DNA of 64,000 nt from Adiantum capillus-veneris (Eukaryota > Streptophyta > Polypodiopsida > Polypodiales > Pteridaceae). Under the pieces are notes generated by a model that was given only the letters and a program-made list of their open reading frames with translations, ran no database searches and was not told the DNA's origin. Shown here in pieces: positions 23,519-37,529 of this stretch. The translations under genes and the position numbers were made by a program. Location of the stretch: positions 92,222,435-92,286,434 of the forward strand of contig CM043958.1 of NCBI GenBank assembly GCA_014529385.2, read 5' to 3'. Within the stretch, counting starts at the first letter, position 1, and each line of letters opens with the position of its first letter.

Positions 23519-26500
23519 CTACAAGACCTTCTGGATATACATTTCCTGAGACAATTCCAATATTCCATGTTTTCTATCCCTCTTGATACACATACCAAGA
23601 AAGTGACTTGCATCTTTCAAATCCTTCATAGAAAATTGTGTGCTAAGTGAATTATTCAAGATGAAAATCTTGTCTTTAGACTTATCAACAATGAGCATAT
23701 CATCAACATAATGTATCAAGATGATAAGCAAGCAAACCAGCGTTCAAATTCTAGGTATACAAGCAGTAATCTTCTTGGATCCTTTCATACCCTTGGGACT
23801 GCAATGTACTTGTTAGACTTCATGTAACACTATCTTGAGCCTCGTTTTAGGTCATACAATGCCTTATGTAATCTACATACCAATTTTTCCCTCGTATGCT
23901 TCTCAGGTTTGACCTCAAAACCCTCTGGTTGTTTTATGTAGACATCATCATCAAGATCCCCATGAAGGAAAATCCATCTTCACATCCATCTACACAAGTT
24001 CCATGTCCTGAATGGCTACTAGTCCAAGCACAAGACACATCGTAGTCATCTTGAACACTGGAGAGAAAAAATCATCAAAATCCACGTCTTTCTTTTGCTT
24101 GAAACCCTTAGCAACCAAACTAACCTTGTACTTAGGCTCTAGATCCTCTACCATGTATTTTTCCCTATATACCCATTTGCAAGGCAAGGTTTGTTTTCCT
24201 TTTGGCAATGTCATTAGCTCCCAAGTTTCATTAGCCATAATCGAGTTATACTCAAATTGCATTATCTATTCTCACTTCATGCTATCTTCTCAATAGCTTG
24301 TTGGTAGTAGGTAGGATCTCAGTAATCAATGACTACTAGATACTCTAATTCTAGCTGAAATCACTCAAGGGCATGAGATACACGTGTAAATGTCCTCACT
24401 CCATGACTGCTTGTAGACTTTGCTCTCTTAGAAGCATCACTAGTTCTCTTTGGAGCATTAGTAGTGGTAGATACATCACTAGTAGACTGAGTTGTTTGCG
24501 TAATTGGATTGGAGGCTATGTTCACAAATATCACTTTGCAATACTCAACCTCTTTTACGGACTATCTATGGATCTTTGATTTATTAATGATCACTTGTGA
24601 GCTACAAATGACTTTGCAAGATTCCGGGTGCCAAACACGAGAACCCATCTCTCCATCTACACCATAGCCAATGAAGATGCACTTGTGTGACTTGGAATCC
24701 AACTTCTTTCTAAGCCCTTTAGGTACATGTGAGAATGCCTCACACCCAAACACACATATTGCGTCATAATTACGTTCCTTGCATATCAACATCTCCTGCA
24801 AAATCTTGTAGTTCAATGGTGTACTAGGAGATTTGTTGATTATATGCACCGTTACCATAACAACCTCTCCCCAAAATGTTTTGGGTAATTTTTTATATAT
24901 AGCATGGAAGTGACCCTCTCTTGAATAGTCCTTCTCATGCGCTTAGCAATTCAATTCTAAGTAGATGTGTATGGTGTAGTAAACTGCCTTCAAATTCCTC
25001 TTTTGCTAACAAAATTCTCGAACTTAGGAAAGATGTACTCTCCCCCATTGTTAGTGTACAAAGCCTTTGACTTCTTGTTTGACTGGTTCTCAACCATAGC
25101 TAGGAACTTCTAGAAGACACCAAAGACTTTGTCTTTCCTCTTAAAGAGGTAGACCCCCACATATTGTGTGAGTAGAGTCATCTATGAAAGTCAAGAAATA
25201 TAATCCCCCCCCCCAAAAGACTTATGCGGCATAGGCCCACATATATCACTATGAACCAAATCTAGAGGATTTCCTAACTTTCAATCTAATGGAAAAGTGG
25301 TAAGGCTAGTCTATTACCCCTATATGCAATGCTTTCACAAACTAAAATCAAAACAGTTTGGCACATGGATATAGCCAAAATGTTGTAACTACTTCATTCC
25401 CTTTTGACTCATATGACCAAGTCGCTTATGCACAACTCATTAGAAGGCAACTCAACCACATTGATAGAGTTCTCTTTTACAAAAGAGACATATAAGGAAT
25501 ATAATGTGCACAAAGGAAATTTCACATCTCCAATGCTACACATCGCAAGCTGATGAGAATCACCCAAATTAATTGAACCATGTGTAGAAGCATAACTACA
25601 GAACCACTCCTTATGAGGGGTAATATGAAAACTGGCACCTGAGTCAATAATCCAATTCTGTGTATAACATTTGTGAAGAGATAACAACTCCTCTAGACTC
25701 AAATAAAAAGTGAAGACCAATATATCTGACAGTTGTGGCACGTCAAGAACAATATCAACATGTGGAGACTCAACGACATTGAGCTCCTCAATCTTCACAC
25801 TGCTCATAGAAGGTGCAGAGCTTACAACAATGGATTTATCCTTTGCTCTTTACAACACATGGCAATCCTTTTTCATGTTTCCTTTCTTGTGACAATGGTA
25901 GCATTCAATTTTCCTCATGCTACATCCATGACTCTTGCTACATGCATTCTTGCGATCTTGAGAATGAGCACAACTATGACTATGACCTCTTTTCCTTTGA
26001 TTGTTCCTGTGGCTACTTCCACTTACTATATATGCATCACCATGCCCACTAGTGTCAAGAGACTGACATTGAATACCTTTCATGAGAAAAGCACTAGTAA
26101 CATCATAAAAAACAATCTTGTTCTTAAGGGCACAATTACAAATGGCAGCATTAAAAGTATCTCATGATGCAGACAAAGAACATAGCAAGAAAATGGCTTT
26201 TATTTCATCATCAAAATTAAGCCCCTTTGATGTAAGTTGCGTAAACAAGCTATTGAACTCATTTAAGTGTGAACTAACATTCCTCCTTTTTTTTCATATT
26301 CAAACACACAAGATTTTTCATGAGAATTTTTTTTTTCAAGGCACTCTTGCCATCCCAAGCTAAGCATAATGCCTCCCATAATTCCTTTGTAGTATTCTTG
26401 TCCATAATCATAAAGAAAATGGACTCATTATGGTGTAAGCAAATCATTGCCATAGCACGAGTGTCAAGATCCTCCCATTGATCATCCGTGTAAACACCCT

Positions 26501-26680
26501 CTTTACACTCTTTCAATGGTGTTGCAAGGCCCTAATTGACCAAGACATCAAGCATATGTTGCTTTCATATTGTGAGGTTTGTGTCATCAAGCTTCTTGAT
26601 ATAATAGTCGTCTTTCCAGAAATTCCATTCATGACTTAGAAGAGAAAATGCAAGAGAGTGGGACTGATAATTTATGGTAA
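23519..26680 (-). pseudogene. Ty1/copia gag-pol, degenerate
   Basis: Minus-strand fragments give copia order. Gag (26680-26274) has EWNFWKDDYYIKKLDD, then YTDDQWEDLDTRAMAMICLH and TTKELWEAL. The nucleocapsid (26083-25850) has CYHCHKKGNMKKDC, where the zinc-knuckle His is Asn. The protease (25807-25409) has WIIDSGASFHIT. The integrase core (about 25360-24900) has LDLVHSDICGPMP and FLTFIDDSTH, and the integrase C-terminal part (24858-24562) has KSPSTPLNYK, CVFGCEAFSHVP and KCIFIGYG. The reverse transcriptase has NETWELMTLPKGK, WVYREKY and FDDFFSPVFK (24262-23990) and the active site HYVDDMLIVDKSKD (23731-23519). RNase H is not seen. Many stops and frameshifts make it inactive. The integrase-before-RT order identifies Ty1/copia. 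Confidence 0.93.
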
Positions 26681-27790
26681 AAATTTTGCAAAATTTTTGG
26701 TAGTCTCCTTTGTTTAGAGATAATTACTTCAAGTAGAAACTCATCAAAAACCACCGCAATGTCAATGCAAAAGAGTGCTATAGGCAAACTAGAGGACTTG
26801 CATGAAAAATTTCGCAGAGTCTCCTCTATATAGAAGTCAAAATCTTAAGAAAAACTCAAGACAAAATTAACACATGAAATATCAAGAGTGCTCTCTGGGC
26901 ATAAACTGACATAAACTGCTTAGAAGAAATTGTCAAAAGACTGCCAACTTGGCTTCAAAGCACCTATACCCATCTATACATATCCTATGGTGAGGTCACA
27001 AATGGGGATCTCCAACAATCTAACCCGGCCCTCAATGCTCAAATTTAAAAAACCTCATGCAATAACCCCCACAAAAGGCTATGCAAACACGACTAGCCAC
27101 ACTCTCAGAAAGGGCTCTTTTGGACCGAGTCTTAGAAATGGTGGGGACTACCAAAAGAGGCCAAAATCGGCTCCACAATGAGATACAATGGAAATATCTG
27201 CAACATAACGTAAATCTAAAACATGAAACTATGACTGCAAAACCACAAGACATGCACTCAAATAGGAACCAATGAGTATGCAAGAAAAATCACAAAATCC
27301 GCTCCTTCATATGGGGAGTAAAAAAGTGCTAGTCACGCATAAAACAAATGCATCCAAACTCCCACTGGAACTATAATGATTCTCACTGTCAAAAGATTCT
27401 CAAAAAATTTGTTGTGTCAAGTAGAACGTGTGACTGTCTCTATGCATGTAAGACTATATTTGAGAGTTGTCTCTAAGAAGCTGTCAACAGCGATGCATAG
27501 GCAATACCATAGAGAACATACATCATGGACAAATGCAAATGGAAATCTAAATTTTCTCTCAAAACCACATGAGACTATTGCTAATGGAAATGTGTAGCCT
27601 ATCTCCATGTGTCGCTCTCTACAATGCCAGAGAGCATATGAAAACTTATAGTCGATGTCACCAAAATCGATGCCGATGCCGATGCCGATGTTGTCTATGG
27701 AAGAGGTAACTCACCCATGCACGTTGATGTCGGAGAATAAGTGGATGTCACAAGCCGAGAAAATGAGTTGTCCATGCCAAGAAAATTGAA

Positions 27791-27822
<32 letters not shown>

Positions 27823-28396
27823 TCGATACCGAGAGGAGAACTCACGAACACCGAGGGAGGAACTTGCCGAGGTTGAGAATGTGTGTGTGTCCTTGAGGCC
27901 TTGAATGTTGAAGTTGAGATGAATGTATCTCTTTCTCTATCTCTATACACTCTCTCCTCTCTTACTCAACTTGAATGCACAATTGTCCTGAGAAAACAAA
28001 TTTTGTGTTTTCAATTTTAGACATACCTGCACTCCAAGCCAGCTAATGAGTTCTTCTACAAAGTGGTAGAGCTCAAAGATCTTTGTTTTGATACAAAAAG
28101 TTTTTGAGTTCGAGTTTTGTAGCTCAAGTTATGAGCAAAATAGTGACCTACTAGCAATCTGCCCTAAACTCAACAACCTGCTTCTCTCACTATTTGAGCT
28201 CATATAAAGCTCAATCTCTCACCCCTTGTGCCTTGTAGAGTTCAGCCCCTTGCCACCTTGATACGTGAGTTCTATGTGCCAATCTCACAATGTCTCCATA
28301 GCCATGGAAGCACTAAGCTTTGATCTGTTGCCAATATGAAGCTCGTTGGGAAGAGGGAAACACCAAGAAAGGAGTAGAAATACAATATTTGAAGAG
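26681..28396 (-). other. Long leader between PBS and gag of the copia element
   Basis: About 1.7 kb lies between the primer-binding site and the first recognisable gag residues, longer than a typical copia leader. It contains a GT microsatellite (about 27797-27821) and a short gccgat repeat near 27668-27690. No domain was recognised, so it may hold an insertion. Confidence 0.45.
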
Positions 28397-28408
28397 ACTC
28401 TGATACCA
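28397..28408 (-). other. Primer-binding site of minus-strand copia element
   Basis: The minus strand reads TGGTATCAGAGT, which matches the plant tRNA-iMet primer-binding site at 11 of 12 bases. Two bases separate it from the LTR edge at 28411. Confidence 0.88.
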
Positions 28409-28410
28409 CT

Positions 28411-28545
28411 TGAAGAGTGCATGGTGTGTGCATATTGATAGGGAGAAGAAGAGCAGACATAGAGTGTTGGTGAAGCTCAACATGAGGATTTTAATGATAC
28501 CTCACTACTTCATATTATTCTATATAATCAAAAGAATAATTAGGC
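28411..28545 (-). mobile_element. 5' LTR of minus-strand copia element
   Basis: The LTR pairs with 22865-22976 and directly adjoins the primer-binding site, its plus-strand start being TGAAG. The outer edge is approximate. No target duplication could be matched with the other LTR. Confidence 0.65.
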
Positions 28546-28619
28546 TAGTATGATCAGTGTGATGGGTGCCCTATGGGCATGAACCCAAAAATTATTGCTT
28601 CACTGAAGCATACTAGAAA

Positions 28620-31490
28620 CATAATTTTACACAATTGAATGCTAGTGTATCTACATTAGCTAAAGTACTTAATCAATTGATAAATAATATGGTATCACAT
28701 GTTGCACTAACATCAACTCCTCTTGTTGGTATTCAAGGATTTCCAACTGCTATGGGTGGCCAAGGGCAAGGGGATCAAGGAGTTCCCTTTGCTGATGCAT
28801 CAGATGAGGGCATGTATACCTCTTCTTCCAAAGACATTTTAATTAAGCTTAAGAACAAGACATTGCCAGTTATTAACAAGGGGAAAGAGCATGAGAAAAA
28901 TAAGGAGTTTGTGAATACCTTTATCCATAATTGGAGTGATATTCACAAACATATAAAAATGGAGTAAAGACAAGTCTCTCTCTCAAGGGCAAGGTCTACA
29001 AATGGTGGATGAATGTCAAGGAGCCTCATAACCCAACCACCTTGGCATCTTTTGAGGCAAAAATTTTCAAGGAACTCCTTCATCACCCTTAACTTTTGAC
29101 AGAAGTTATTAAACATTCACAAATCCACGATGATACTATGCATAAAAAGAGAGAAAAAAGCATGTGCAGAGTCGCCTGCATCTAATAAGAAAAGAAGATC
29201 ATCCACTCCTAAGGGAGAATCCTCTAAGAAAGTCAAGGGGCCTCAAGGACCACTCTCAAATGAATTCCATATGAAGAGTTTGTTTGAGAGCAAAGCATGA
29301 AAATAAGGATTGTCCACATAGAAATCCCAAGATGGGAAGGATAAGGAAAAGGGAGGAAAAGGAAAGGCCTTGAATATGGTGCAACTACTATGGCCCTTAA
29401 CCATTTCATATAAGTACTCATAAGATGAAGGTTTCTCATATGAAGGATTTCCATGAGTGTTGCTTGTTGACTACTTCTTTGTGAAATCCACCACATGTGC
29501 TTGTGTGTATGCATGTCATTATATGAGTGCGTATGCTTATTGATGATGGTGCTATGCACAAATTTTTGAACTACAACTTGGTTAAGAAGATTAACCTGAC
29601 ACAAAGTCCAAGATCACACAACTACGTTGTCTCCCTTATGAATGGGTTAGACAAAGAAGTGTGGGATACAAAGGTTAAGAATCTCCCTTTGGTATTCAAG
29701 GTCATCTTATGCAATTGGATTTTCAAGATATGAATATGAGTCATACAGATGTGGCTCTTAGTAGGGCTTGGTTACATAGTTCAGATCCTCTTTTAGCTCA
29801 AAGCTATGAGCATAACTTCCTTCAATTCTTTGCCAATGGTAGTCATGTTTTTTTCCTAGGAGAAAAGGATGTAATTTAGTCTACCTAGTTAAGAAAAACA
29901 CGATTCTATGGTTATTTCTATAGATTCTTGTGATATGAATGAAGTGACTTCTTATCAAAAATATCCTTTCTCAAGGGTGGATGTGTTATTTGATAAGCTA
30001 AAGTGGCTTGTTATTTTTCTAAGCTATATCTACACTAAGCTATCATCCAGTATAGATACGTTAAGTAGATCTCCCAAAGATTGTTTTTCATATAAGATTT
30101 GGACATTATGAGTTCTTAGTTATGCCTTTTGATTTGACTAACTCTCCTACCACTTCCATCCTTGTTATGGATGATACTCTATCATCATATTTAGGGAAAT
30201 TCATTATATGTTCTTGGATGACATTTTGGTGTATAGTGCTATTGCAGAACACCACACCTCAAGTTGGTATTTGAATTGCTAAGAGAGCACAAATTCTATG
30301 CAAAACTCAGCAAATGCAAACTTTTAACGACTTGGAGCATTATATCTCTTATGTTGGCCTTCAAATAAATCGAACTAAGAAGGTATATGTAATTTTGCAA
30401 TGGCCTTATCCTACTAATATGAAAGAACTTCAAATTTTTCTAGGTATGGCTGGCAATTATTGTAGATTCACCAAGTTTCCACACACTCACAAGTGAAGAC
30501 TTCATAATTGTGCCTACTCTTAATCCACTACATTATTTAAAATATATCATGATAGCAATTAAAGGATGAAGGCAAAACCTTTACTTGGGGCAAAGAAAAA
30601 AATTGTAGTGTTGCTAAGCTTAAGGTAGCTTTAACTACAACACCCATTTTATCTATTGTTGATCCTCTCAAACCATTTGTTCTTGAGACACATGCAAGTA
30701 ACAAAGATATTGGAGCAAGAAGGAAGGGTAGTCACTTTGGAAAGCAAAACGTTGGATTCTGCTCAACATTTTTTTTTTCATGAGTTTTATGCTATTATTC
30801 ATGCTTTGAGTGATGGTGTCATTATCTATATAGTGCCCAATTTGAGTTTTAAAATTATGAAAGCGTTAAATGGTTTGCACAATACAAAGCTTTCAAAGGC
30901 CAAGTGGGTTGAAATCCTCTAAGAGTATGATTGTAACTTTAACTTAAGGTATCATAAAGCCTATACAATGTTGGAATTGATGCTTTAAGTTGCAAGTCTA
31001 AGATGAATGCTCTCACGTTGAAGGATAATCAACGTAATAGTTTGCACTCTCTTAAGGGAAAATGCAAGCACAACTAGTCTTATTCTGATGTCTAGAGTCA
31101 TGTTATGAAAAGAGATCTTGCCAACACTCAAGCCAACGTTCAGAATGAGTCTACACAAGGTTCTATTTAGCTAGTGATATACTAAATGGTTGGAAACCTT
31201 TTTCCATTGATAAGGGATACTCAATCCACAAGGGATAGTATGTGTACCAGCATTTAATGAAATCATATGCAAAATCCTTTATGAGTGTCATGATAGTCCT
31301 AGTCCAAGTCATCCGATGATAATAAAAACTTTGCACTTGTACTTTGACAATTCTACTAGCCAAACTTGCATAAAGACGTTCAAGATTATGAGATCAATTG
31401 CAAAAAATTATCAAGTTAATAAGGGAAAATTCATAAAAGTAGAAATATTGCTTCATCCTTTAAAGATTTGTTATACCTTAGGGATGGTTT
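28620..31490 (+). pseudogene. Ty3/gypsy gag-pol, strongly degenerate
   Basis: Plus-strand fragments appear in gypsy order. A gag-like segment (28635-28967) is followed by a Lys-rich stretch. A protease segment (29527 onwards) reads LIDDGAMHKFLNYNLVKKI, with DDGA where DSGA or DTGA is usual. RT fragments include KYPFSRVDVLFDKL and the active-site box FLDDILVYS near 30210. RNase H fragments include KPFVLETHASNKDIGA and VGIDALSCKSKMNAL. An integrase zinc-region fragment (31250-31490) reads ILYECHDSPSPSHP, YQVNKGKFIKVEILLHPLK. Nearly every segment needs a frame change, so the copy is old. No LTRs were identified. Confidence 0.8.
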
Positions 31491-33840
31491 GAAGGATAAG
31501 CACAAGGGCTACATAACAGGGTGTGGCCTATGGATTTTGTATTGGCACGCATTCAACTAATCATTCAATATAGCATGGAACATTTGGCTCTTTGCATCTC
31601 TATAGCATTCCCCTTTCTCGCACACGTTGAGGGCACTCCCCTCAACACTTGGCAACCATGATTTTACACAACACTATCTTTGGTGACAAGCTACATTTTA
31701 TGGTGCTTGTCAGAGCATGTGGCATGTGCTAGTGGGGAAGTAGAGGCATTGGCTCCATGGATGTGTGCATATGTTCAAGGACTCATGCATAGTTGTTGTA
31801 GATAGCCTAAGGTGCCGTGAATTTCTACCAATGCACACTAATATGACCTCTCACCAAGTGTTTACAACCGACATTTATGCCATACATACCAACCATTGTC
31901 AGATGCATTGCAAAAAGTGATGCTACATAATTGCCAAATACTTGCAACTAGTCTTTGATTGGTGAATAGTGACGGGTCTTGTTCTACACACCATATACAT
32001 AAGCCACTTGTTGAAAATATTGTTAGCTATCTGCTATCATTTTTAGTCAACCAACAAACTCTATATCTTGTTCCAATAGCTATCCATTGTTGCCATTGCA
32101 TTTTCAATAATTGTTGGTGTCGTTGGCTGCAACCCAAGTTGTTACCTATAAATGCACATGCCTTCAAGCTTGAAGTAATCCACACTCACCATTTCCATTG
32201 CTCATTGCTATGCTCTATCGTACACAATAGCCAACTATCATCGGTGCCGATGATGCTTCAAATTTTGCATGCCAAGTATCTAGCAAGTGCACCTCTGGCT
32301 GATGATGGGGATATTATCGATGATAGTGACGTACACTTTTAAGTCATTGTTCTCACATTTTTCATGATGAAAACCCTTAAATAATGATCCATACCCATGA
32401 CATCCTTTGTACATGTGATGTACACTACCACCTTTTGGACTTAGGAGATCCAAATTCTGGATAAATCCATGAATATGCCCACTAAGGTATCATTGCCAAT
32501 TGATAGCGTTGTAGTATGATCCATTAAGTGCCTAAAACCTAAACTCAAGGTGTAGCTATTTGCCAACTAGGTAGAAGTCTCAATAGAGAGGTGCAAAGTC
32601 AATGGGGGTAGTGTGCTTGGAGGAGTTGAAGAGGAGCCTTGATGGCCACTGCTCTCAAGACCTATCATCACATCGATAAATCCCCTTGTTTGGTGCAAAA
32701 ATTTGGATCATTTTTATGCATCCAAGTGTGTGCGTTATGTGAGGATTATGATTTGCCTATTTGTGTACGCTTGACATTAGAATGTGATCATTGTGCAATT
32801 GGTAATTGAATTGTGTGTGCAATGGAAATCAGAATTGATCAACATGTTATGGTACTGTATTTTTTGGTTAATGCAGTAATACCAAAATGCTACGAAATGG
32901 CAGAATTAGTGTGTGTACACCTAGATTTTTTGCCTAACTACTAGTGTGTGTGCACGCGTGCATGGGCGTGCATGATTAAATTGATGTGTGCATGCATAGT
33001 TGAGTTTATAGTCGAATGATTATGGATGGTGAATATGAACAATTCATGATTGCAATGATTGATAAGTAGGATAATATTGAAAATTAAGGAATTGAGATAG
33101 TACAATGTGTATGTCCATTGCCCTATCAATGGATTTGGAACCAACATTTGTGCATAACTCTATTCCAAACCAATGTGTGCATCCAAAGCATTAGAACAGA
33201 AGCAATATGGTGGGAAATTGAAGGGCAAATGCACGACTTTTCACCTATTTGTAGGTGTGTGTCGTAATTGATGTGTACATGCATTATCAATTGATATGAG
33301 AGAAAATTTTGATTGGATTTGGATGCCAAAACAAGGATGAATTGTGTATTTCTCATTACAATCGATGTCCAGTCGAGTGTATGGTGCATCCTAGATCAGA
33401 AAAATTGGACATGGTTGCATGTATATCAATAAAGCAGTATCCCAAACCAATTAGTGGTGAATGGAATTTAAGCCCATTGATGAACACTTGAGTGAAATTG
33501 TGCAAGTATTTGTGAAATGTTCATGAATTTTGAAGGTCAAATGGCCTAATCTTTTGGTATGTAAGACAAAATGATTGTACAATGCACTAATGGTGGATTG
33601 CTTGAATGGTATAGTGCATGAATTTTTAACTATTATTTGGTGTTTTCATGACAATTTTTCTCTAAATTTGAATTAACAAAGGCTGAATAGAACCCCAAAA
33701 CTGCACACTTTCTCATGCAATTAGCACGATGTTCATCATTGTCAAGCACACACGGGTGCACGTGCATGTATGCACGCACACACACAATCTCTCTCATGTC
33801 AATGTTGACAATGTGAAAACATAGAGCAATGGGCAGAATG

Positions 33841-33902
<62 letters not shown>

Positions 33903-34440
33903 TGAACCAACCAGCCATATCAATGAATTTACTATTTACAAAAGGGACTTGGTTTGCTTATAGTCTACCCAAATGTGCCGATTCAAAAGTCAAAATAGTT
34001 GATTGGGAGAGGAGAGTGAAAAAGAGAAAAGAGTATGTGTGAGCTTGACCTTGACCTTATTTGATATTCAAGACAATTGATTGCAAGGAGTAGAAAGAAA
34101 AAACAATTACCCATCTCTCAAGATCTTGATCATCATATTTTTGTTATTATAGGTGTGGACACTTCGTACAACATTTGATTATAAATTCTTAATGCACACA
34201 TGTAGATACTCACCAATGGTGTTCCTAGCTCTAGCCCAGAGACAGTCAACCACATAAATTTTAGCTACTAAGAACTTGAGCACACCCTATGCTACTAGAT
34301 CACCTTATTAATGCTCTAAATGCATTGCATAGGTTGTGTGGGTAGACACCTTTTAGAAGCCATTGTCAGTTTCTTTGTATAGTTATGACATTGTACCTAT
34401 GTATGGTGATGAGGAATAGAGATAGCCAAACCTAGTGAGC
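31491..34440. other. Unassigned spacer with GA tract
   Basis: About 3 kb with no domain-bearing frame. A GA microsatellite lies at about 33845-33898. The frame at 31959-32342 (127 residues, His/Cys-rich) has no recognised motif and looks like chance. Confidence 0.45.
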
Positions 34441-35198
34441 ATCCATGTTCTGATGTAGGTAGATCTATCCGGCCAGGTTTCTTATGAGGTATGTATAGCG
34501 CAGTGATGATGGGAGTACCTATGCAGTGGTGTGTGGATTACGTTATTACCATCGTACAACTAGTGTGGTTGAGCCTACTTTGGACCCACCAATGACCATG
34601 TCCACTGCTCAACCTACATCCCTTAGATCACCTCTAGGATTCACATCATATAGACAGTCTAGGAGACTAGCCATGGCAAGGATTATGGATATTATAAGAT
34701 TTAAGAAAGATTGAGAAACCAAAAGCCATCCAAGTGCAAAGCCACATCAGCTTCTATGGTGTTTGAGATAGCCATTACATCCTTTGATTACACACATGAC
34801 TAGTGCACATGATAGAGAGGTTGTGGATACCATAATGCCTACCACAGACCTTGATCTTACTTGACCACATGTTGCACATGAACATTCATGGGTCATCACC
34901 CAAAGATACCATGCAAGTACTAGCTATGGATAAAGCTACCAACAACAAGGACAATTCACCCTAGTGAGATTGACAATTGTGCTACATTTCCTAGGTTATA
35001 GACGAGTCATGCTTTGGTTTGTTGCCCATGACAAACATGGTTATACGAGAGGAGACCAGAAAAATTTGAGACCTCAATACGGTAGATAGTAAAAGATCAT
35101 AGACTTTTTTTGCCCATGACTGAGTTCTTGTCACTAATGAATACAAGGCTATATATGTCCTTGCCAATGTTATAGAGAGAGAATATTCTGATGATTGT
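34441..35198. other. Unassigned, upstream of the acidic open frame
   Basis: Several broken short plus-strand frames occur (for example 34526-34714, MVCGLRYYHRTTSVVEPT). Codon-like composition resembles the following frame, so this may be part of the same decayed coding region; no motif is recognised. Confidence 0.35.
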
Positions 35199-36035
35199 TT
35201 GGACACACACATCCATCCTAGGCTAGTGGAGTTGCGTGTTGATGATGCATTTACTTATGTGTATTATTGTGGATGTAGATATAGACGAGATCCAACTCCA
35301 AGATCTTTTAAGCCACCCATGAGTCTTATGGTATACCATGTAGGAGATTTTTGTGATTGGGTTTATAGGGGCATGGATGATGGTGCATATTCTCTTATGA
35401 TTGAATTATTCTATCCTCCAAAACACGGCCATGGTCCTGTAGCAACAATCACACATAGACCACAGGCACATCCTAGAGATACATCCCCTATTAGGTCACT
35501 TCCCCAATCTCCACAAAAGAGATAGGTCTTGCCTCATAGCGTAGCCAATTTGTTGAGATCTACATTCATGGAAATGAATGCACAGATTGACTATAGGAGG
35601 AGTGCACCACACACGACTATTCTAGAGCCACTTGTGAGTGATGAGATTGTTCCTATGCTAGAGACGAGTATCGAGCTAGTAGAGCTAGATAGGATGCCAT
35701 ATTTTACACTTATTGATGATGCTAGTGCACCTATAATAGAAGGAGAAGCCACCCTTGATCCCATCCATGCAGAGATTTCCCATGTACACAACAATGAGAG
35801 TGATATCCTGACAATTGAACCCTCATGGAGTGAGAAACTTGCAGACACAATGGAGATGGATGTTGCCATTAGTGAGCCATGTGTTAGTGAGTGTTCATTT
35901 TTAGATTTACTGATCATTGAGCGATTGGATTCTACATGTGATACATGGATAGATGAGGTACTTAGAGACCATGACTATCACTCCCCTAAAGTAGAGGTCA
36001 AATTAGAGGATTCGAAGCTGGTATCAACCAAGTGA
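35199..36035 (+). pseudogene. Acidic coding frame of unknown function, one stop
   Basis: A plus-strand frame runs from 35199 to 36035 with a single in-frame TAG at 35523-35525, about 278 codons in all. The first part has RVDDAFTYVYYCGCRYRRDP and FCDWVYRGMDDGAYSLMIE. The second is strongly acidic and rich in Glu, Asp, Ser and Ile (for example SDEIVPMLETSIELVELDRM). No known domain, signal peptide or membrane segment is recognised. A CACTA-type transposase remnant follows 0.9 kb downstream on the same strand, so this may belong to the same element. That is inference from position only. Confidence 0.4.
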
Positions 36036-36889
36036 ATTTTACCATGACACTTGAGATACCATAGGATCATGTAGAGTTCACTCTAGACCATGATCATAGG
36101 AGTAGTACTACCTATGAGTGATCAAGAACATAGCATGCCTATAGATCATCACTTAAACTATATCCTAGGGCCACTAGACATGTTATGTGCCCTATATAGT
36201 GATATAAACCAGAGCATTGGCTAGTGATGATACACTAGCTTGTTTTGAGAGCCACATCTAGCATGTCACTAGAGGCAAAAGGATATTATGTAGGATGTAG
36301 AAAAAATTGGGTTCTTAGACCACATAGAACACCTTGAAAGATCTTATAGTACCACTATTAGTACTTGTTTGACCAAGATCTAGAGTACCCTCACAATTAG
36401 AGATCTACACCACGAGGAGTGTTGACTAGAGCTAGACCTTCACATCCACATATGAGGAGAGCCCAAGATACAGTTATTAAGAGACAATGGAAATTATAGG
36501 TTTGACTACTAAAGAGTCAAACTTCTATCCCACCATACGTTGACAAGTGTCAGATCACTTGAGACTTCCATGGACTATATTATTGACCTTGAGATAACAA
36601 TCATTGATGGATCCTAAGATTTAGAGCCCATTGATTACAAGTCATAGGTTGATGTCATCCCTAGATCCATTACTTTTTTCATTTCAACATCTCTCACCTA
36701 ATGCACGTGTTGCTCGAATCATACCTTACACAAGACGATGATCCAAGAAGTGTCGAGTTTCATGATTGGATTTTTTTGGGCATTTTGTCCTACCAAAATG
36801 AGAAATAAGGATAGTCTCGCTAATGACACCTAGGCAACCATCTACAAGATTAGATCTTTGGTGCATTGGAACTTGTCAAAAGAGATAAA

Positions 36890-37165
36890 AAATAATAATT
36901 AGAGGCTTCACACCTAAATGTTATAGAGGCAGCTTGTATTTTTCACACAACAAATTTTACCCTACAAATATACTTAATTGATTATATGATTGATGAAGTT
37001 GTGATAGTTGGGACCATTCCCAATAGCAAGAGATGGATGTTCTTGTTGGAGAGGCTCATGAAGACTTTTAAGGGATTTGTTTGCCAAAGAGCTTACTTAG
37101 AGGAAATTATGGTAGAGAGATGGCTTGTACAAGAGTCATTTGTATTTGTTAGTGAGTTTTAGTGC
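36890..37165 (+). pseudogene. CACTA-type (En/Spm) transposase C-terminal remnant
   Basis: Plus-strand translation gives LEASHLNVIEAACIFHTTNF, IYLIDYMIDEVVIVG, NSKRWMFLLERLMKTFKGFV and QRAYLEEIMVERWLVQES. The RWM..LER.MKT.KG.V core followed by EE..VERWLV.ES resembles the DUF4218 region that follows the TNP2 transposase domain in plant CACTA elements. The upstream catalytic part and the terminal inverted repeats were not recognised. The frame ends at a TAG near 37165. Confidence 0.6.
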
Positions 37166-37529
37166 AACTAATCTAGAAATGGATCGATTGGGGAGGAGCC
37201 ACAAGGGCAAGGTGTCATGAGAAAAATGGATATCAAAATGCATGCAAAAGAAAATTAGTATTCTGAACTTGAAGGCCATGCATAAGTGGATTGAAAAATA
37301 CAAAAAGACTAAGCTACAACAATTTGCAAATTGTATATGGTTCAAAAAAAGTCACACAACTAGAAATCTATCATATCCTAATCACCTCTTGAAACATCAA
37401 AAGTGGAAGGTGGGCATATGCAATAATTATGGAGGCAAAACAAATGTGCTCTTTTGAATGTATGCATGTGCATATTTGTGCATTACATGCTTAATTGATG
37501 AGTATGTGTGCTTCTGGTTGTAAATTGTA

